64,000 bases of DNA from Chenopodium formosanum (lineage: Eukaryota; Streptophyta; Magnoliopsida; Caryophyllales; Amaranthaceae), in assembly GCA_024500155.1 (NCBI GenBank), contig CM044869.1:35443898-35507897 (forward strand), in the 5' to 3' direction. A model generated the notes under the pieces. It did no database searches, was not told the origin of the DNA, and saw only the letters and a program-made list of their open reading frames with translations. Positions 10,022 to 21,449 of this stretch are shown here, in pieces (position 1 is the stretch's first letter; each line of letters opens with the position of its first letter). A program made the position numbers and the translations under genes.

Positions 10022-11628
10022 TGACGAGGGATATTTTAGGTCGTTGGATTCTAAAACTCCTTCAATCAAACAAAATTAATAACAAACCTACTCCTAGTAT
10101 AGGGGTAAGTCCGAGTCGAACCCAAAGGAATAGAGGTAAGTGTTATGGCCTTAGGTCAAGCTATTCCGAAGTTCAAGCAAATCGGTTTGGTCAAACATAA
10201 GAACTAATCAACACTACAATTTGAATATGAAAATTAATATCAAAGATACTAGGGAATTAAGATCCACATGCATTCACGATAACCATGCTAATTGGATAGG
10301 AAATCGATCAATTGAATAATGCGAGGGAAAGTAGTAATTGCAATCAAAAGCACTCGAAAAGCTATTTCCTAGGCGTCAAACTAGTGGTCTCTACGAATGA
10401 CTATCATAGGAACATCACAAGTCAAGTTTAGTCGATAAGAGTAGCTTCCAAATCAATGTGTCGTATCAATGAAAACTAAAATGTAATCTAGCTTGATAAT
10501 GAAGGTTGATCACTCCTCAACAAAATCAAACACATGCATAATTTCTACCAACCAATTTACTCACAATATCAAATCAATCAAAATCCCCGAATTAGCAATA
10601 ATCTATCTTTCATACATGCTTTACCACATCCCTAGCAAGAAATCTACTCACTACACATTGTAGAATTGAAGAACAAAACTAAACAAATCATCAAATTCAT
10701 CATCAACGTTGTAATCAAATTATCAAAAATCAAATCAAACTATCAATTGGAAATTCAACAAAATATTAAAAATCAAACACTAAATTGGATTAAAAAGAAA
10801 GAAATTCTTACAAAACTTTTATCAATATCAAAGTAATTGGAGATCAAGTGTAGCAATCATCAAATTTTCAAGTTTCTTTCTCTAGAATCTAAGAGCTAAA
10901 GTTTTCCCAATTTTTGCTTCTCTCTCTTAAAATCTAATTCTATTCAATTTCTAATACCATTCTCTCTCTAAAAAGGAAGAAACTCTATATATAGTAAAAC
11001 TAACAAAGGAGAAGTTAGTTAGACGTCAAAAAAGAACCCGTACAGGTGCGCCCTCTCCTCATATTGCGCGGCTGTGAAGAAGTGGGTACGGAACGGGGGA
11101 GTAGGGGCTGCGCACCCGCATAGAGCTCATGCGCACCAGCGCCCCTGCCTTGCACGCTCGCGCCTAGGAGCAGGGCAGCTTTCCTCGTGCGACCATTGAT
11201 GCTTTCGTGCGCTCAGCTTGATGAACATTAGTGGTGGCAGTTTCTAAATACTCCCACGGTGGGTTCAACACCATTTTTTATGCCCACGCAGCATGAGAGC
11301 GCGGCCTTGAAGACTTGGAGCTTGCACACCTCAACTCTTGAGCTTTAAAGGGAGAGATCGGCTTGCATCTTGAGCTTTATAAATCCCGAGAAAGACCCAT
11401 GGAGATCCTTGGACATCACCGTTCTCCTGTAAACAAAGAAAAGCAAACAAAATAAAAGAGAAAAGATGAAATAAACTAAGAAATGCAAGAAAACGGGAAA
11501 ACAACTAAGGAAAGCACAAACTAAAGAAATAGAAGATAAAACAAAAGAAAAAGAGATAAAAGAGCTATAAAATATCCTAAAAATCAGCCTAAAAGAGGGT
11601 AAATGAGTGCCATAAATGACACTCATCA
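10022..11628 (-). repeat. Athila-like 3' LTR (family A), minus strand
   Basis: Read on the minus strand it starts TGATGAGTGTCATTTATGGC (from 11628) and ends CCCTCGTCA (at 10022). The 3' end ACGACCTAAAATATCCCTCG matches the pattern of the 29090 LTR end (ACGACCTACATTTTCCCTAC). A purine-rich GTTTGGGGGAATT stands directly before its start (11629-11641, minus), as a polypurine tract should. The flank at 10017-10021 is ATCGG; no partner copy was found. Confidence 0.82.
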
Positions 11629-12570
11629 AATTCCCCCAAACTAGACTTTTGCTCGTTCTTGAGCAAAACAAAAGATAGTAGGAAGGATGAAAAACTTATT
11701 AAAACAAGAAAAAGGAAAGAAAAGGATAAGAATATACACTAAAACTCACTTTTGTACGAATCACAGTTGTTTTTAGCTACAACAAGCCCTTTAAACCTCA
11801 ATGTCGCCAATGAGGACGAGTGAGGTCTTGTAAGGGTATCCAAAGAGTTTGACCCATAACTCTTAAAGGTAAAAATGAGGCAAATCATAAAAAGGAAAGT
11901 AAAATCAAAAAGGAAAAGGAAAAACCAAAAAGCTTTTGAAATGGAGTTTTACAAATGATCAAATACAAGTGAATAAACAACTTTCTATACAATAAGGGTA
12001 TGCACGTTCCAAGATATCCACGGTTGATTGAAACATAAAATATGCTAAGCATATAAAACTAATGAGACACAATTCACCTTCATCCCAAACAATCTTATCG
12101 TGTTTCCCCTACTAGTCTCAAATCCACCTTTAGTGAGCATCTCAATGATTCCTCAAATGAACCGGAAAAGAAGAGATTTTAGGGCTATTCGACATCTTGA
12201 CTATGCAAACCGCTACATAGGATTGACTCATATCTCCCTCTACCGACTTGTGACTCAACCAAAAAGGTCAAAAGATCTTGAAAAGGGTTGTAATGCAAGG
12301 GCAAAAAGGATGAAAGTAGGCTAAAATTTGAAATTTGGTAGTATACCGAAATTGTGAAGCAAAGATTGACCAAATCTCAATACCAAAACCAAGTAATCAC
12401 CAAACAAAAATACCAACATCCCCAAGCTTATTCAAAGCCATAATCACAAACATATGTACAAAAGCATAAGAACACTTCCCCCAAGCTTAAACCTAGCATT
12501 GTCCTCAATGCTCATAATAGGGAGAAAAAGGCTTACATCAAAATATTTTTGTACGTTTTCAATTTTCTCA
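11629..12570 (-). mobile_element. Athila-like 3' non-coding region (family A)
   Basis: This lies between the 3' LTR and the CACTA insertion and continues on the other side at 21773. On the minus strand near 12515-12475 it carries ATTGAGGACAATG then AAGCTTGGGGGAAG, a phrase common after pol in plant Athila-type elements. No coding frame is evident. Confidence 0.65.
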
Positions 12571-12780
12571 CACTTCTACAGTTTTTATCAAATGCAACGA
12601 CTGAAATACAGCTAATGTAATGGTCAAATACAATACCGTTGCAATAGCTTAATCTAATGTGATGACTACTTCATAGCTAATGTAATAACATATTCTAATG
12701 CAACGGCTACACCCTAATGCCACGTCCTGTCACAGCCGTTGTATTAGGGTTCATCACCGTGGCATTAGGGTGGTCATATT
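12571..12780 (+). repeat. CACTA left end and subterminal repeats
   Basis: The left terminal repeat is followed by alternating direct and inverted copies of a motif near CTAATGCAACGG / CCGTTGTATTAGGG. In En/Spm elements such motifs bind the DNA-binding subunit of the transposase. Confidence 0.85.
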
Positions 12781-14733
12781 ACACAGGCGCGTCATATTCC
12801 CTCCGGTCAAAATATGAAAATATTACACACGCTCGTCATATTCCCTCCTTTATTTTCCCTAAATTTCAAAACCTTTTTTTTTTTTTTTTTAAATTTTTTC
12901 TATGAAATCCTAAATAATTCCAACCAAATGTATGACTTCTCTTTTCTCATAACTCTACCATCTCGTTCTCTCTTCTTGCGGTGACAATACCACCAGTCCA
13001 CCATTTTAAAATCGGGTTTAAAGCCTCTCAAACACCTAACCCCCATTGATTTCAATTGAGTGGAGAGAGATTTTGTTGACAAACGAATCAGGATTTAAAA
13101 GTCTGAGTTTGGTTGCAAGTTTCAAGCCCATATTTGAGATTATGATAGCAGATTTCTAAACGGTTGAGCTTGTTCTCGAATTCAGTCAAGGAATATTTGA
13201 GTTTAGAAGCTTCTAGTATAGTTTAATCGGCTACAAAAACAAGCAACTGCCATTGGCTGCAAATTAGGGTTCTTGTTCTTTGAATTGTTTGGATTTTGAG
13301 GATTATTGTACTTCTTACTTGCAAGAACTCCAACTTCTCAATAGACTCCATTAAAGTAATTTCTGAGTGACTCTTTCAATCCATTGAACCGACTCATGAG
13401 GTGAGATGATCTCTCGACAATTTTTAGTTTTGTTTTTCCTCTTTTCTGCTACTACATGTTGCTATGTTGCTATGGCCCTGCTACTTCCCTGTCGTTTCAT
13501 TCCTTCCTGTCTTTTGTGGTGCTGTGCGGTTATGTAATTGTGTGCTAAGAGATGATGATTTGAATAAAGTTAATGGAATTATTAATCGAGTAATTGTTAT
13601 TTCTAATTAATTGAATCCTGAGTTTTAGTGCGATTAAAATTATGGGTGACTACTGATATATGTGCTATTGAGATTAAGAATGGCATAAATAGTTGATTTT
13701 TTCAGCTTAGAGAATTTAGTTATAAACTAGATCCGAATCTGATTACAATTATTAAAGGTTCCCAACAGTTTTCTATACTCGCTGAGCCACCGAGGTTCGT
13801 ACTTTTTCAGATTAACTTGGATTAACCTGCTAAATTTTACAGGAATTTTCTGGTGTCTAATATTCTCTATTAATTATATGGTCCTTAGCATGTATGTCAA
13901 AGTCTTTGATCAAATACTCTTTATCGTATGGATGTCCAACCATGACATATATGACCGACATTATTTCATGAATACAAATATGCTTATATACATGGACTAG
14001 CTTGTTGGGTTCAGAAACTATTACTCCGTAAATCAGTTGGTTTAATTGTATGACACAAAGATTAGAGTGGAGTTGATTTGCTAATATTTTGGATGGTTGT
14101 GTTTTTGTGGTTCAATTTAATGTTATTGACCTTGTATTTCATTTTAAGAGTTGTTGGGAAAGATTAGAGTGGAATCGATCCATTAACCGTATATTTGGGA
14201 ATATAAATTAAGTTTCTTGTTTGATTTTAATTTGTCCACAACTTACATAGAGATTTGCTCCAATTATGGACTTTTTTTTTTTTTTATATACGAAACCATA
14301 GTAGTTTGTGGCTCAGGAATGAGGTCCTCATTTTACTCTCTATATGTTGTGGGAATGGATGATTGGATATTGGAAGATGATTTTAAACACTTGACACCTT
14401 AGTTAAGGGGAATTGAGTTTCCCATTTTTCTCTTTAAAACACATGTCATTTTTAATATTTTTGAAAGGGTAATGCCTCATCTTCTTTTTTCATTGCTTAG
14501 TCAAATTTGTCATTCACTAACAGGTTTAGGCTTTGTTTCTAGTTGGCTTGGTGTACCTCAAGGCTGCAAGAATCTTAGATTGTTTTGTTGTTGATGCAGG
14601 TCTAGCATCACTTACAGTGACATCGGAATGATATGTAACGTGTTCACCCGAACATTATCAAGATTATTATTGCTAGAACTTTGTCCTAATATTACTTGAA
14701 GTTAATTCATATTCCTTGCCTAGATTTAATTAT
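12781..14733. other. CACTA interior, left part: leader-like and intron-like DNA
   Basis: There is a poly-T tract (about 12872-12889), then sequence that reads like a plant 5' leader (TTAGGGTTCTTGTTCTTTGAATTG near 13265) and an ATGAG/GTGAGA donor-like site near 13400. No transposase frame was seen. It may derive from a captured host gene. Confidence 0.35.
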
Positions 14734-14738
14734 GCTAC
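14734..14738. other. Target-site duplication GCTAC, left copy
   Basis: GCTAC stands directly before the 5' LTR and again after the 3' LTR at 20364-20368. Confidence 0.95.
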
Positions 14739-15144
14739 TGCAATACACCCACAACCTCAACCTCTCTTGGTGTACAGCAGGAGACAAAGGCAGGGACAAA
14801 AGCAACAAGCGTAGCAGAGCACTTCTCCTTCACCAACACAAGCAACGGGTCTCTGAATTGGTAGGGGACACTGTTTTGGTTTATTGTCTTTTCACTGTGG
14901 TAACTTTAGCTTAGTGACAAGTTGTAGTAAATTAGCAATTAAGGCTTTTGTCCAATTATGTAGTAGGTATGGCTGTATAAATAGAGGGAGTGAGAAGAGA
15001 GAGAGTATGTGGAATATTGTATTGAGAACTCAGAGAGTGATGGCCTAAAGCCACTGTTACCCTTTTGTGCAAGCTTGTAGCTTAATTAATCTAATTACAA
15101 CCTTTTGGCCCTTTAATTAACTCTAGTCCACGCATTCCGTTCCA
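14739..15144 (+). repeat. Chromovirus 5' LTR
   Basis: Starts TGCAATACACCC and ends GCATTCCGTTCCA; same length as the 3' LTR. A TATA box, TATAAATAGAGGGAG, starts at 14976. Confidence 0.97.
14976..14983 (+). promoter_or_regulatory. TATA box of chromovirus LTR
   Basis: TATAAATA in GGCTGTATAAATAGAGGGAG, repeated at 20195-20202 in the 3' LTR at exactly the same LTR offset. Confidence 0.75.
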
Positions 15145-15146
15145 TT

Positions 15147-15158
15147 TGGTATCAGAGC
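15147..15158 (+). promoter_or_regulatory. Primer-binding site, initiator tRNA-Met
   Basis: TGGTATCAGAGC stands two bases after the 5' LTR. It is complementary to the 3' end of plant initiator tRNA-Met. Confidence 0.95.
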
Positions 15159-15162
15159 AACC

Positions 15163-16076
15163 ATGCCGCCGACGCCGCTGACGGTAACGCCTGACACTCG
15201 AGGAGAGAGTGGAAGGAATTCTCGAGAAATTAGGCGAAGGAGAGAACTCACTGCAGCAAAACTTGTTGAAGAGCCAAGACGACGCCATTGATAGAATCAG
15301 ACAAAACATGGAGGGGAGAATGGATCGATTCCGGAACTAGGTGACCCAACAGATCGCCTTAACCACGAGCAGACATGACAAGGTCTTGGAAGAGATTCGA
15401 GGTGCCATCAAGGCCCTGGGAAAACAGCCGACGCAACCTAATATGATGAACGAAGAGGTGGAACAACCATAACCACTAGGGGGTTTCAACGGCCCACCGC
15501 ACATGAATGGTGGGTTTAATGAGCCACCTACGAGAACAGGGGGCTTCAACGGGCTCTGTTTTGGCAACTGGAAAGCAGGTATTGGAGGAGAATTCCGCAA
15601 CCACGACGACCAATCGGAAAATCGAGGTAATTTGGAGGTACAGAAAACTCGGCATGCCGATGTTTGATCCTCGGTGGATCCTATGAGGGGAGCAATACTT
15701 CCAGTTTTATCGGCTTGCAGAGGCGGAGAAGCTACAGGCAGCGGTGGTGGCCATGGAGGGCGACGCGCTGAGGTGGTATCAATGGGAACATCACCGGCGG
15801 CCGGTGATTTATTGGGAGGATATGAAGATGCGGGTGTTGACTCAGTTTAGGCCGGTCAACGCGGGGTCCCTCCACGAGCAGTGGTTGGCGGTGACCCACA
15901 CGAGCACCGTGGTGGAATACTGGCGGCTGTTCATTGAGAAAGCCTCACCTTTATCTGACATCCCCGAAAGTATCATGAAAGGGCAATTTGTGAAAGGCCT
16001 TAAGGAGGAAATCCTTCGGATGCTGAATCCGATAACCCTCGAGGATGCCATGGATTTGGCGATCCGGGTCGAGTAG
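15163..16076 (+). pseudogene. Chromovirus gag, N-terminal part
   Basis: The first ATG after the primer site is at 15163 (MPPTPLTVTPDTRGE). The frame breaks early (a stop near 15288) and again before 15744. The capsid-like core is readable at 15744-16073 (GDALRWYQWEHHRRPV, FVKGLKEEILRML), with the W/F pattern of retrotransposon gag. TAG at 16074-16076 interrupts the same frame that continues in the next feature. Confidence 0.82.
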
Positions 16077-17453
16077 CGAAATCGAGTCAACGCGCTTAAG
16101 AGACCTAGTGGGGCATATGCCAAGCTAAGCCCATACTCCTATTTCAATCGAAGGCCAGCTTCAACAATATTAGGGGCGGGCCTAACCCAAACACATAACC
16201 CAACCTTTCAACCCACTTCTTACACAAACCCAGAAAATCAAGCCAACCCACCTTACCGTAACCAACAACCCAACTACTCAACCCCACAAAGTTTAACGGC
16301 TTCTGTGAGTCAACCCACACCTAATTTTCAACCCCGGAACAGCCAGAGCTCCACCCAATTTAGAGGCAATGTCAGGAGGTTGACCGAAAGAGAAATTCAA
16401 GAAAGGAAAGCGAAAGGCCTGTGTTTTAGATGTGATGGTCGTTGGACGGGTCCCACGTACGTGTGCTCGGCTAAAGGATTGAGCGTGCTTTTGGTGGATG
16501 AAGAGGAGAGTGAGGAACTTGGTGAGTCTGCAGCCATGGGAAGCGCGGAGGAAGAAGAAGAGATAACAGCCATCGCCATATCCATGAATTCCATTGTCGG
16601 ATTGTCCAATCCGAAAACCATGAGACCTAAAGGGGAAATTAAGGGGCAGAGTGCGGTGATCATGATTGATCCCGGCGCAACACACAATTTCATTTCAATT
16701 CCAGTGATGGAGAGACTCGGTTTGAAAATTACTGGAGACGGAGTGTTCGGGGTGTCTCTGGGAAATGGTGAGACTGTCAAAGGTAGGGGGCAGTGCGTTG
16801 GAGTACGGGTGAAGTTGGCCGCCGATGTCGAGATTGAAGAGGATTTTCTGCCCTTACAACTAGGCAACTTCGATGTCATACTCGGGGTACAGTGGCTGGA
16901 AAAATTAGGAGCTGTGCTCACTAATTGGAAATTACAAGAGATGAGCTTCACCTTAGAGGATCGAATGGTGACCATTAAGGGAGACCCGTCCCTCGCAAAA
17001 ACGGGTATCACTCCCAAAGCCATGATCAAAACACTACGGAAGCAGGGGAATGGCGTGCTAGTGGAGTTGAACTCCTTGGAAGAAAACAAAGAAGAGACAG
17101 GGGATGGGGTGCCAGCTTTTCTTAAGGAAGTTTTGGGGGAGTTTGAAGGGATTTTCAAGGAGCTGAAAGGGCTACCTCCGGCGAGGGGACACGAACATTT
17201 GATAATACTCAAGGAGGGAAGCAACCCCGTGAGTGTTCGTCCCTATAGGTATCCGCAATTTCAAAAAGATAAAATTGAGAAGTTGATTCGAGAAATGTTG
17301 ATGGCGGGGATCATACGTCCCTCTATAAGCCCTTTTTCGAGCCCCGTGTTGTTAGTGAAGAATAAGGACGGCTCGTGGCGTTTTTGTGTGGATTATCGGG
17401 CCCTCAACAAGGAGACGGTCCCCGATAAATACCCTATTCCGGTGATTGATTAG
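16077..17453 (+). pseudogene. Chromovirus gag end, protease and RT start
   Basis: The frame is open throughout. A Pro/Asn/Gln-rich linker is followed by a zinc knuckle start, CFRCDGRW, that lacks the usual His spacing. The protease follows near 16660: its centre reads IDPGATHNF, with Pro where D-S/T/C-G is usual, and the flap is VILGVQWL. RT begins with FSSPVLLVKNKDGSWRFCVD (about 17332-17391). TAG at 17451-17453 splits the IPVID..LLD motif, where the family has an acidic residue. Confidence 0.88.
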
Positions 17454-18562
17454 CTCCTAGATGCGTTACACGGGGCCCAAGTGTTCACCAAGCTTGATCT
17501 TAAGGCCGGTTACCATCAAATCCTTGTTGTTAAACCGGAAGACACCCACAAAACGACATTCCGGACACACGAAGGGCACTATGAATTCCTAGTGATGCCT
17601 TTTGGCTTGACCAACGCTCCGGCCACATTTCAATCTTTAATGAATGAGGTATTCCGTCCATTTTTACGTAAATTTGTCCTTGTGTTTTTTGACGATATTC
17701 TTTTGTATAGTTCTAGTAAGGATGAACACATTGCTCACTTGAAATTGGTGCTTGCTACGTTGGAGAAAAATTCACTGTTTGCTAATTATAAAAGTGTGAA
17801 TTTGGAAAGGCCAAGGTTGCTTACTTGGGCCACATTATTTCTAGTGAGGGGGTGGCAGTGGACTTTGATAAAGTTGGATCCATGGTAAAGTGGCCCACTC
17901 CAAAGACCTTAAGAGAATTAAGGGGATTTTTGGGTTTAACAGGGTACTACCGAAAGTTCATTCACCATTATGCACATATTGCCAGACCACTCACAGAGCA
18001 ACTAAAGAAGGACTGTTTCAGGTGGTCACCAGAGGCCGAAGAGGCGTTTCAGGCCTTGAAAGAAGCGATGGTGTCCGCTCCTGTTCTCACTATGCCGGAT
18101 TTCTCCAAGATTTTCATTGTGGAGTCGGATGCTTCCGGGGTGGGACTCGGAGCCATTTTGATGCAAGAGGGCAGACCGATAGCTTTCTTCAGCAAAGTGC
18201 TCGGTCCTAGAGGTCGAAGTAAATCCATTTATGAGAAGGAACTCATGGCGGTGTGTCTAGCGGTGGAGAAATGGAAGCACTACCTTCTGGGAAGGAAATT
18301 TGTGATTCGAAGCGACCAACAAAGCCTCAAGTATATCACCCAACAACGTGAGATCGGGATGGAGTACCAAAAATGGGTGCGAAAATTAATTTGGTTCGAC
18401 TTTGAGTTGCAGTACAAACCCGGGGTTGCGAACCGGGTGGCAGATGCCCTATCACGGAGGGGCAGGGATGAAGGGGAATTAGAGTGTGGAGCACTGGTAG
18501 TCACACAAACAGTGGATTGGCGCAGCTTGAAAGAAGAAATTGAGAAGGATGAAGGGTTGTAA
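17454..18562 (+). pseudogene. Chromovirus reverse transcriptase and RNase H
   Basis: RT continues with LDLKAGYHQI and MPFGLTNAPATFQ, then the catalytic FFDDILLYS near 17684-17710, usual for chromoviruses. A frame change near 17800 moves the rest to another frame (ORF 17825-18562), starting GHIISSEGVAVD. RNase H shows VESDASGVGLGAIL, YEKELMAV and the end GVANRVADALSRR. TAA at 18560-18562 follows a small indel. Confidence 0.9.
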
Positions 18563-19355
18563 AATTAAGAGCTGAGATAGAAAGTGGTCAGGGACCTCCG
18601 GGCTATGTGGTGGAGAATAATCAGGTGATGTAAAAGGGGAGGGTTGTTATCCCTAGGAATTTCGCCCATAAGTTATCCTTGTTTAAGGCTTATCACGACT
18701 CACCCGAAGGCGGGCACATTGGAGAGACGAAGACTTACTTGAAAATTGGTGCGGACTGGTTTTGGGCAGGATTACGTAAAGACGTGGCCAATTATATCCG
18801 TGAGTGTTCGGTCTGCCAACAAAACAAGCAATCCCAACAATCACCGGCGGGATTGTTGCAGCCATTACCATTCCGGAACGAATTTGGGAGGATGTGAGTA
18901 TGGATTTCATAGAAGGCTTGCCAAAATCGAGAGGAATTGATATGATTTTGGTAGTAGTGGACAGACTATCCAAGTTTGCCCACTTTATTGGGTTGAAGCA
19001 CCCATTCTCGGCTTATACAGTGGCTGAAACTTTTGTCAAGGAGGTCGTAAGGCTGCATGGTGTTCTGACCAGCATTGTTTCGGATAGAGATCGGGTGTTT
19101 CTCAGCATATTTTAGAGGGAGCTGTTTCAAATGCAAGGCACCGAGTTGAAGAGGAGTACTTATCATCCCCAAACGGACGGGCAGACCGAAGCGGTGAACA
19201 AGAGGTTGGAAACTTATCTCCATTGTTTTACTAGTGGGCAGCCGAAGGCTTGGGCTAAGTGGCTTCCGTGGGCCGAATATTCGTATAATACCATGCCACA
19301 ATCTTCGACTCAAATCACCCCTTTTCTGGCAGTGTATGGCAGGGAACCACCTTAA
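18563..19355 (+). pseudogene. Chromovirus integrase
   Basis: The zinc finger (YHDSPEGGHIGETKTY, then CSVCQQNK) lies at about 18688-18830. The core acidic residues are in VVVDRLSKFAHF, VSDRDRVFLS and TDGQTEAVN. Stops at 18631-18633, 19113-19115 (a Trp position in relatives) and 19353-19355, and a frame change near 18865, make it non-functional. Confidence 0.9.
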
Positions 19356-20033
19356 TTAATTAGGGTGGGAGCAGGACAGTCGGCTGTGGGCACAGTTGAG
19401 GAATTATTGCACGAAAGAGATTTGATGCTTGATGAGCTGAAGTTTAATCTAGCTCGAGCCCAGCAGATTATGAAGAAAAATGCGGATAGCAGGCGGAGGG
19501 ACGAGGAGTTTCAAGTTGGGAATTTTGTGTTTCTTAAGCTCCAACCCTATAGACAGAGATCGCTGACTCGACGCCCCTATGAGAAGCTAGCAGCACGCTT
19601 CTACGGACCGTATGAGATAGTTCAACGAGTGGGAAAGGTTGCTTACAAGCTGAGTCTACCAGAGCAATGCCGAATTCATCCCGTGTTTCATGTTTCTCAA
19701 TTGAAGAGAGCGGTTGGAGATATTCCCAGCTCTCCTACAATTCCCGCTCAACTCACTCCTGAGTTGGAATTAATAGTTGAACCAGAAAGTGTGCTTGAGC
19801 TGCGAAGAAAGGGAGGACAACATGGACGGCTCGAGGTGTTAATCAAGTGGCTGGGGGTGCCCGAGTTTGAGTCCACTTGGGAGGATGCCGAGGCAATTAA
19901 TGAGCGCTTTTCGAGCTTCCACGTTGAGGACAAGGTGGGTCTTTTGGGGGGCGGTATTGCAATACACCCACAACCTCAACCTTTCTTGGTGTACAGCAGG
20001 AGACAAAGGCAGGGACAAAAGCAACAAGCGTAG
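19356..20033 (+). pseudogene. Chromovirus integrase C-terminus with chromodomain
   Basis: The frame stays open to TAG at 20031-20033. It has the GPYEIVQRVGKVAYKL block, then HPVFHVSQLK and a chromodomain (LEVLIKWLGVPEFESTWEDA, about 19830-19889). Chromodomains can bind methylated histone tails and steer integration in chromoviruses. The frame runs about 75 bases into the 3' LTR, so the LTR encodes the last residues. Confidence 0.9.
19942..19957 (+). promoter_or_regulatory. Polypurine tract of chromovirus
   Basis: TTTTGGGGGGCGGTAT stands directly before the 3' LTR. The run of six G is the likely plus-strand primer. Confidence 0.75.
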
Positions 20034-20363
20034 TAGAGCACTTCTCCTTCACCAACACAAGCAACGGGTCTCTGAATTGGCAGGGGACACTGTTTTGGTT
20101 TATTGTCTTTTCACTGTGGTAACTTTAGCTTAGTGACAAGTTGTAGTAAATTAGCAATTAAGGCTTTTGTCCAATTATGTAGTAGGTATGGCTGTATAAA
20201 TAGAGGGAGTGAGAAGAGAGAGAGTATGTGGAATATTGTATTGAGAACTCAGAGAGTGATGGCCTAAAGCCATTGTTACCCTTTTGCGCAAGCTTCCAGC
20301 TTAATTAATCTAATTACAACCTTTCGGCCCTTTAATTAAATCTAGTCCACGCATTCCGTTCCA
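19958..20363 (+). repeat. Chromovirus 3' LTR
   Basis: 406 bp, TGCAATACACCC to GTTCCA, followed by the GCTAC duplication at 20364-20368. Against the 5' LTR I count about nine substitutions and no indel. Confidence 0.97.
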
Positions 20364-20368
20364 GCTAC

Positions 20369-21395
20369 CTTGATATTTTTTTTATTGCTTTCTATTATGT
20401 ATTATCTATTTGATTCTGAATGTATGCCACTTTCTGCATATGAACAAGTGGTATTCAATTTCAATTACCTCTTCTGGAGTAAATGGGCTGTGGTATGTTT
20501 ATTTGTGATCCTAACAGGGATGATGCTTCTTTAGATGTAAGAAATGACAAGCGTTCACAGAAAAGTAGCAAGTTGCATCATATATATACTTGAAGCTTAT
20601 TATTAAGCATAGTCGGATGAAGAAACTTAGCTTGTGGGGTTGTTCTGGCTTAGATGTGAGTCCCTCTACTTTATATTGCCTTATTTCTCGTAATTGTCAC
20701 ACCTAAATTCATTTCTGATTTCGTGAATATATAAAAGGTCGTCCCTATACTTAAATTGTTTAGAGCTAATCTTACCTCTTGTAGAAACTTGCATCCAGGT
20801 TATTAATTTGAAATGTTAGATTTATAATGGATGCTTTTCATTTTAGCCCTTTAATGTATATACATAAGCACTTTGTTACACTGAAATTTATTCTCTGGAT
20901 AACCAAATCAGGGTTCAAAGAGCTACTGTTTTTTTGTACCTGTAATTTTCATATTCTAATTTGTTTTTAGTTCGCATCTAGATGCCATGTTATACCGAAT
21001 TACTACTTACAGTCAGCTATTTTCTTTGTTCTTACAGAGCAAAACAAAGCCTTTCGATGTGTTAATGAACTTATGGCAGAAGATAAGTAAAGGGGCTGGC
21101 GGAAATGAAATTTTCAAACGCATAGTGAATGAGCATCAAATGTTGAATATTGAGAGGATGACTGAGAATTAAAGAGGGAAATTATAGAATTTCAATTAAT
21201 TCTCGTGAAATTCTTGCTTAAGTTTTTGTCATGCTGCTCTAAACTAGGTTGAAGTAATGTTTTGATAAAGAAACATGTAATTATTAATTTATTGTAAGTG
21301 ATAATTTGAATTTGTAGTTTTTGTGACATTGTGTACATGTAAATCTTTTTAAATTTCAATGAAATTTTCCTTTTTGCCATATTTATATAGATTCA
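20369..21395 (+). other. CACTA interior, right part, with exon-like fragment
   Basis: Mostly AT-rich, intron-like DNA. At 21037 a TTTGTTCTTACAG acceptor precedes an open stretch to TAA 21170-21172: SKTKPFDVLMNLWQKISKGA, then GGNEIFKRIVNEHQMLNIE. The ORF from 20987 includes intron-like sequence, so the real segment is about 21038-21172. It looks like the last exon of a captured host gene. I do not recognise the protein. Confidence 0.4.
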
Positions 21396-21441
21396 TATAA
21401 TAATAATAATAATAATAATAATAGTAATAATAATAATAAAA
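21396..21441. repeat. (TAA)n microsatellite
   Basis: About 14 units of AAT/TAA, one interrupted by G, just inside the CACTA right subterminal region. Confidence 0.9.
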
Positions 21442-21449
21442 ATAAATAT

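Larger units (their letters stand above)
14739..20363 (+). mobile_element. Complete chromovirus (Reina-like Ty3/gypsy), nested in CACTA
   Basis: A full-length 5,625-bp element with two 406-bp LTRs, a primer site, gag-pol and a C-terminal chromodomain, bounded by GCTAC duplications. Small size, short LTRs, an FFDD RT centre and the chromodomain fit the Reina clade of chromoviruses. The coding region has several stops (16074-16076, 17451-17453, 18631-18633, 19113-19115, 19353-19355) and frame changes (near 17800, 18558, 18865). The LTRs differ at about nine sites by eye, so insertion was fairly recent and the defects may have been present in the source copy or template. Confidence 0.95.

Noticed and set aside
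16397..17224. 275-codon minus-strand ORF opposite the chromovirus gag-protease
   Set aside because: Its length comes from the codon pattern of the + strand frame; Ser/Pro-rich with no recognisable domain, and the + strand motifs are clear.
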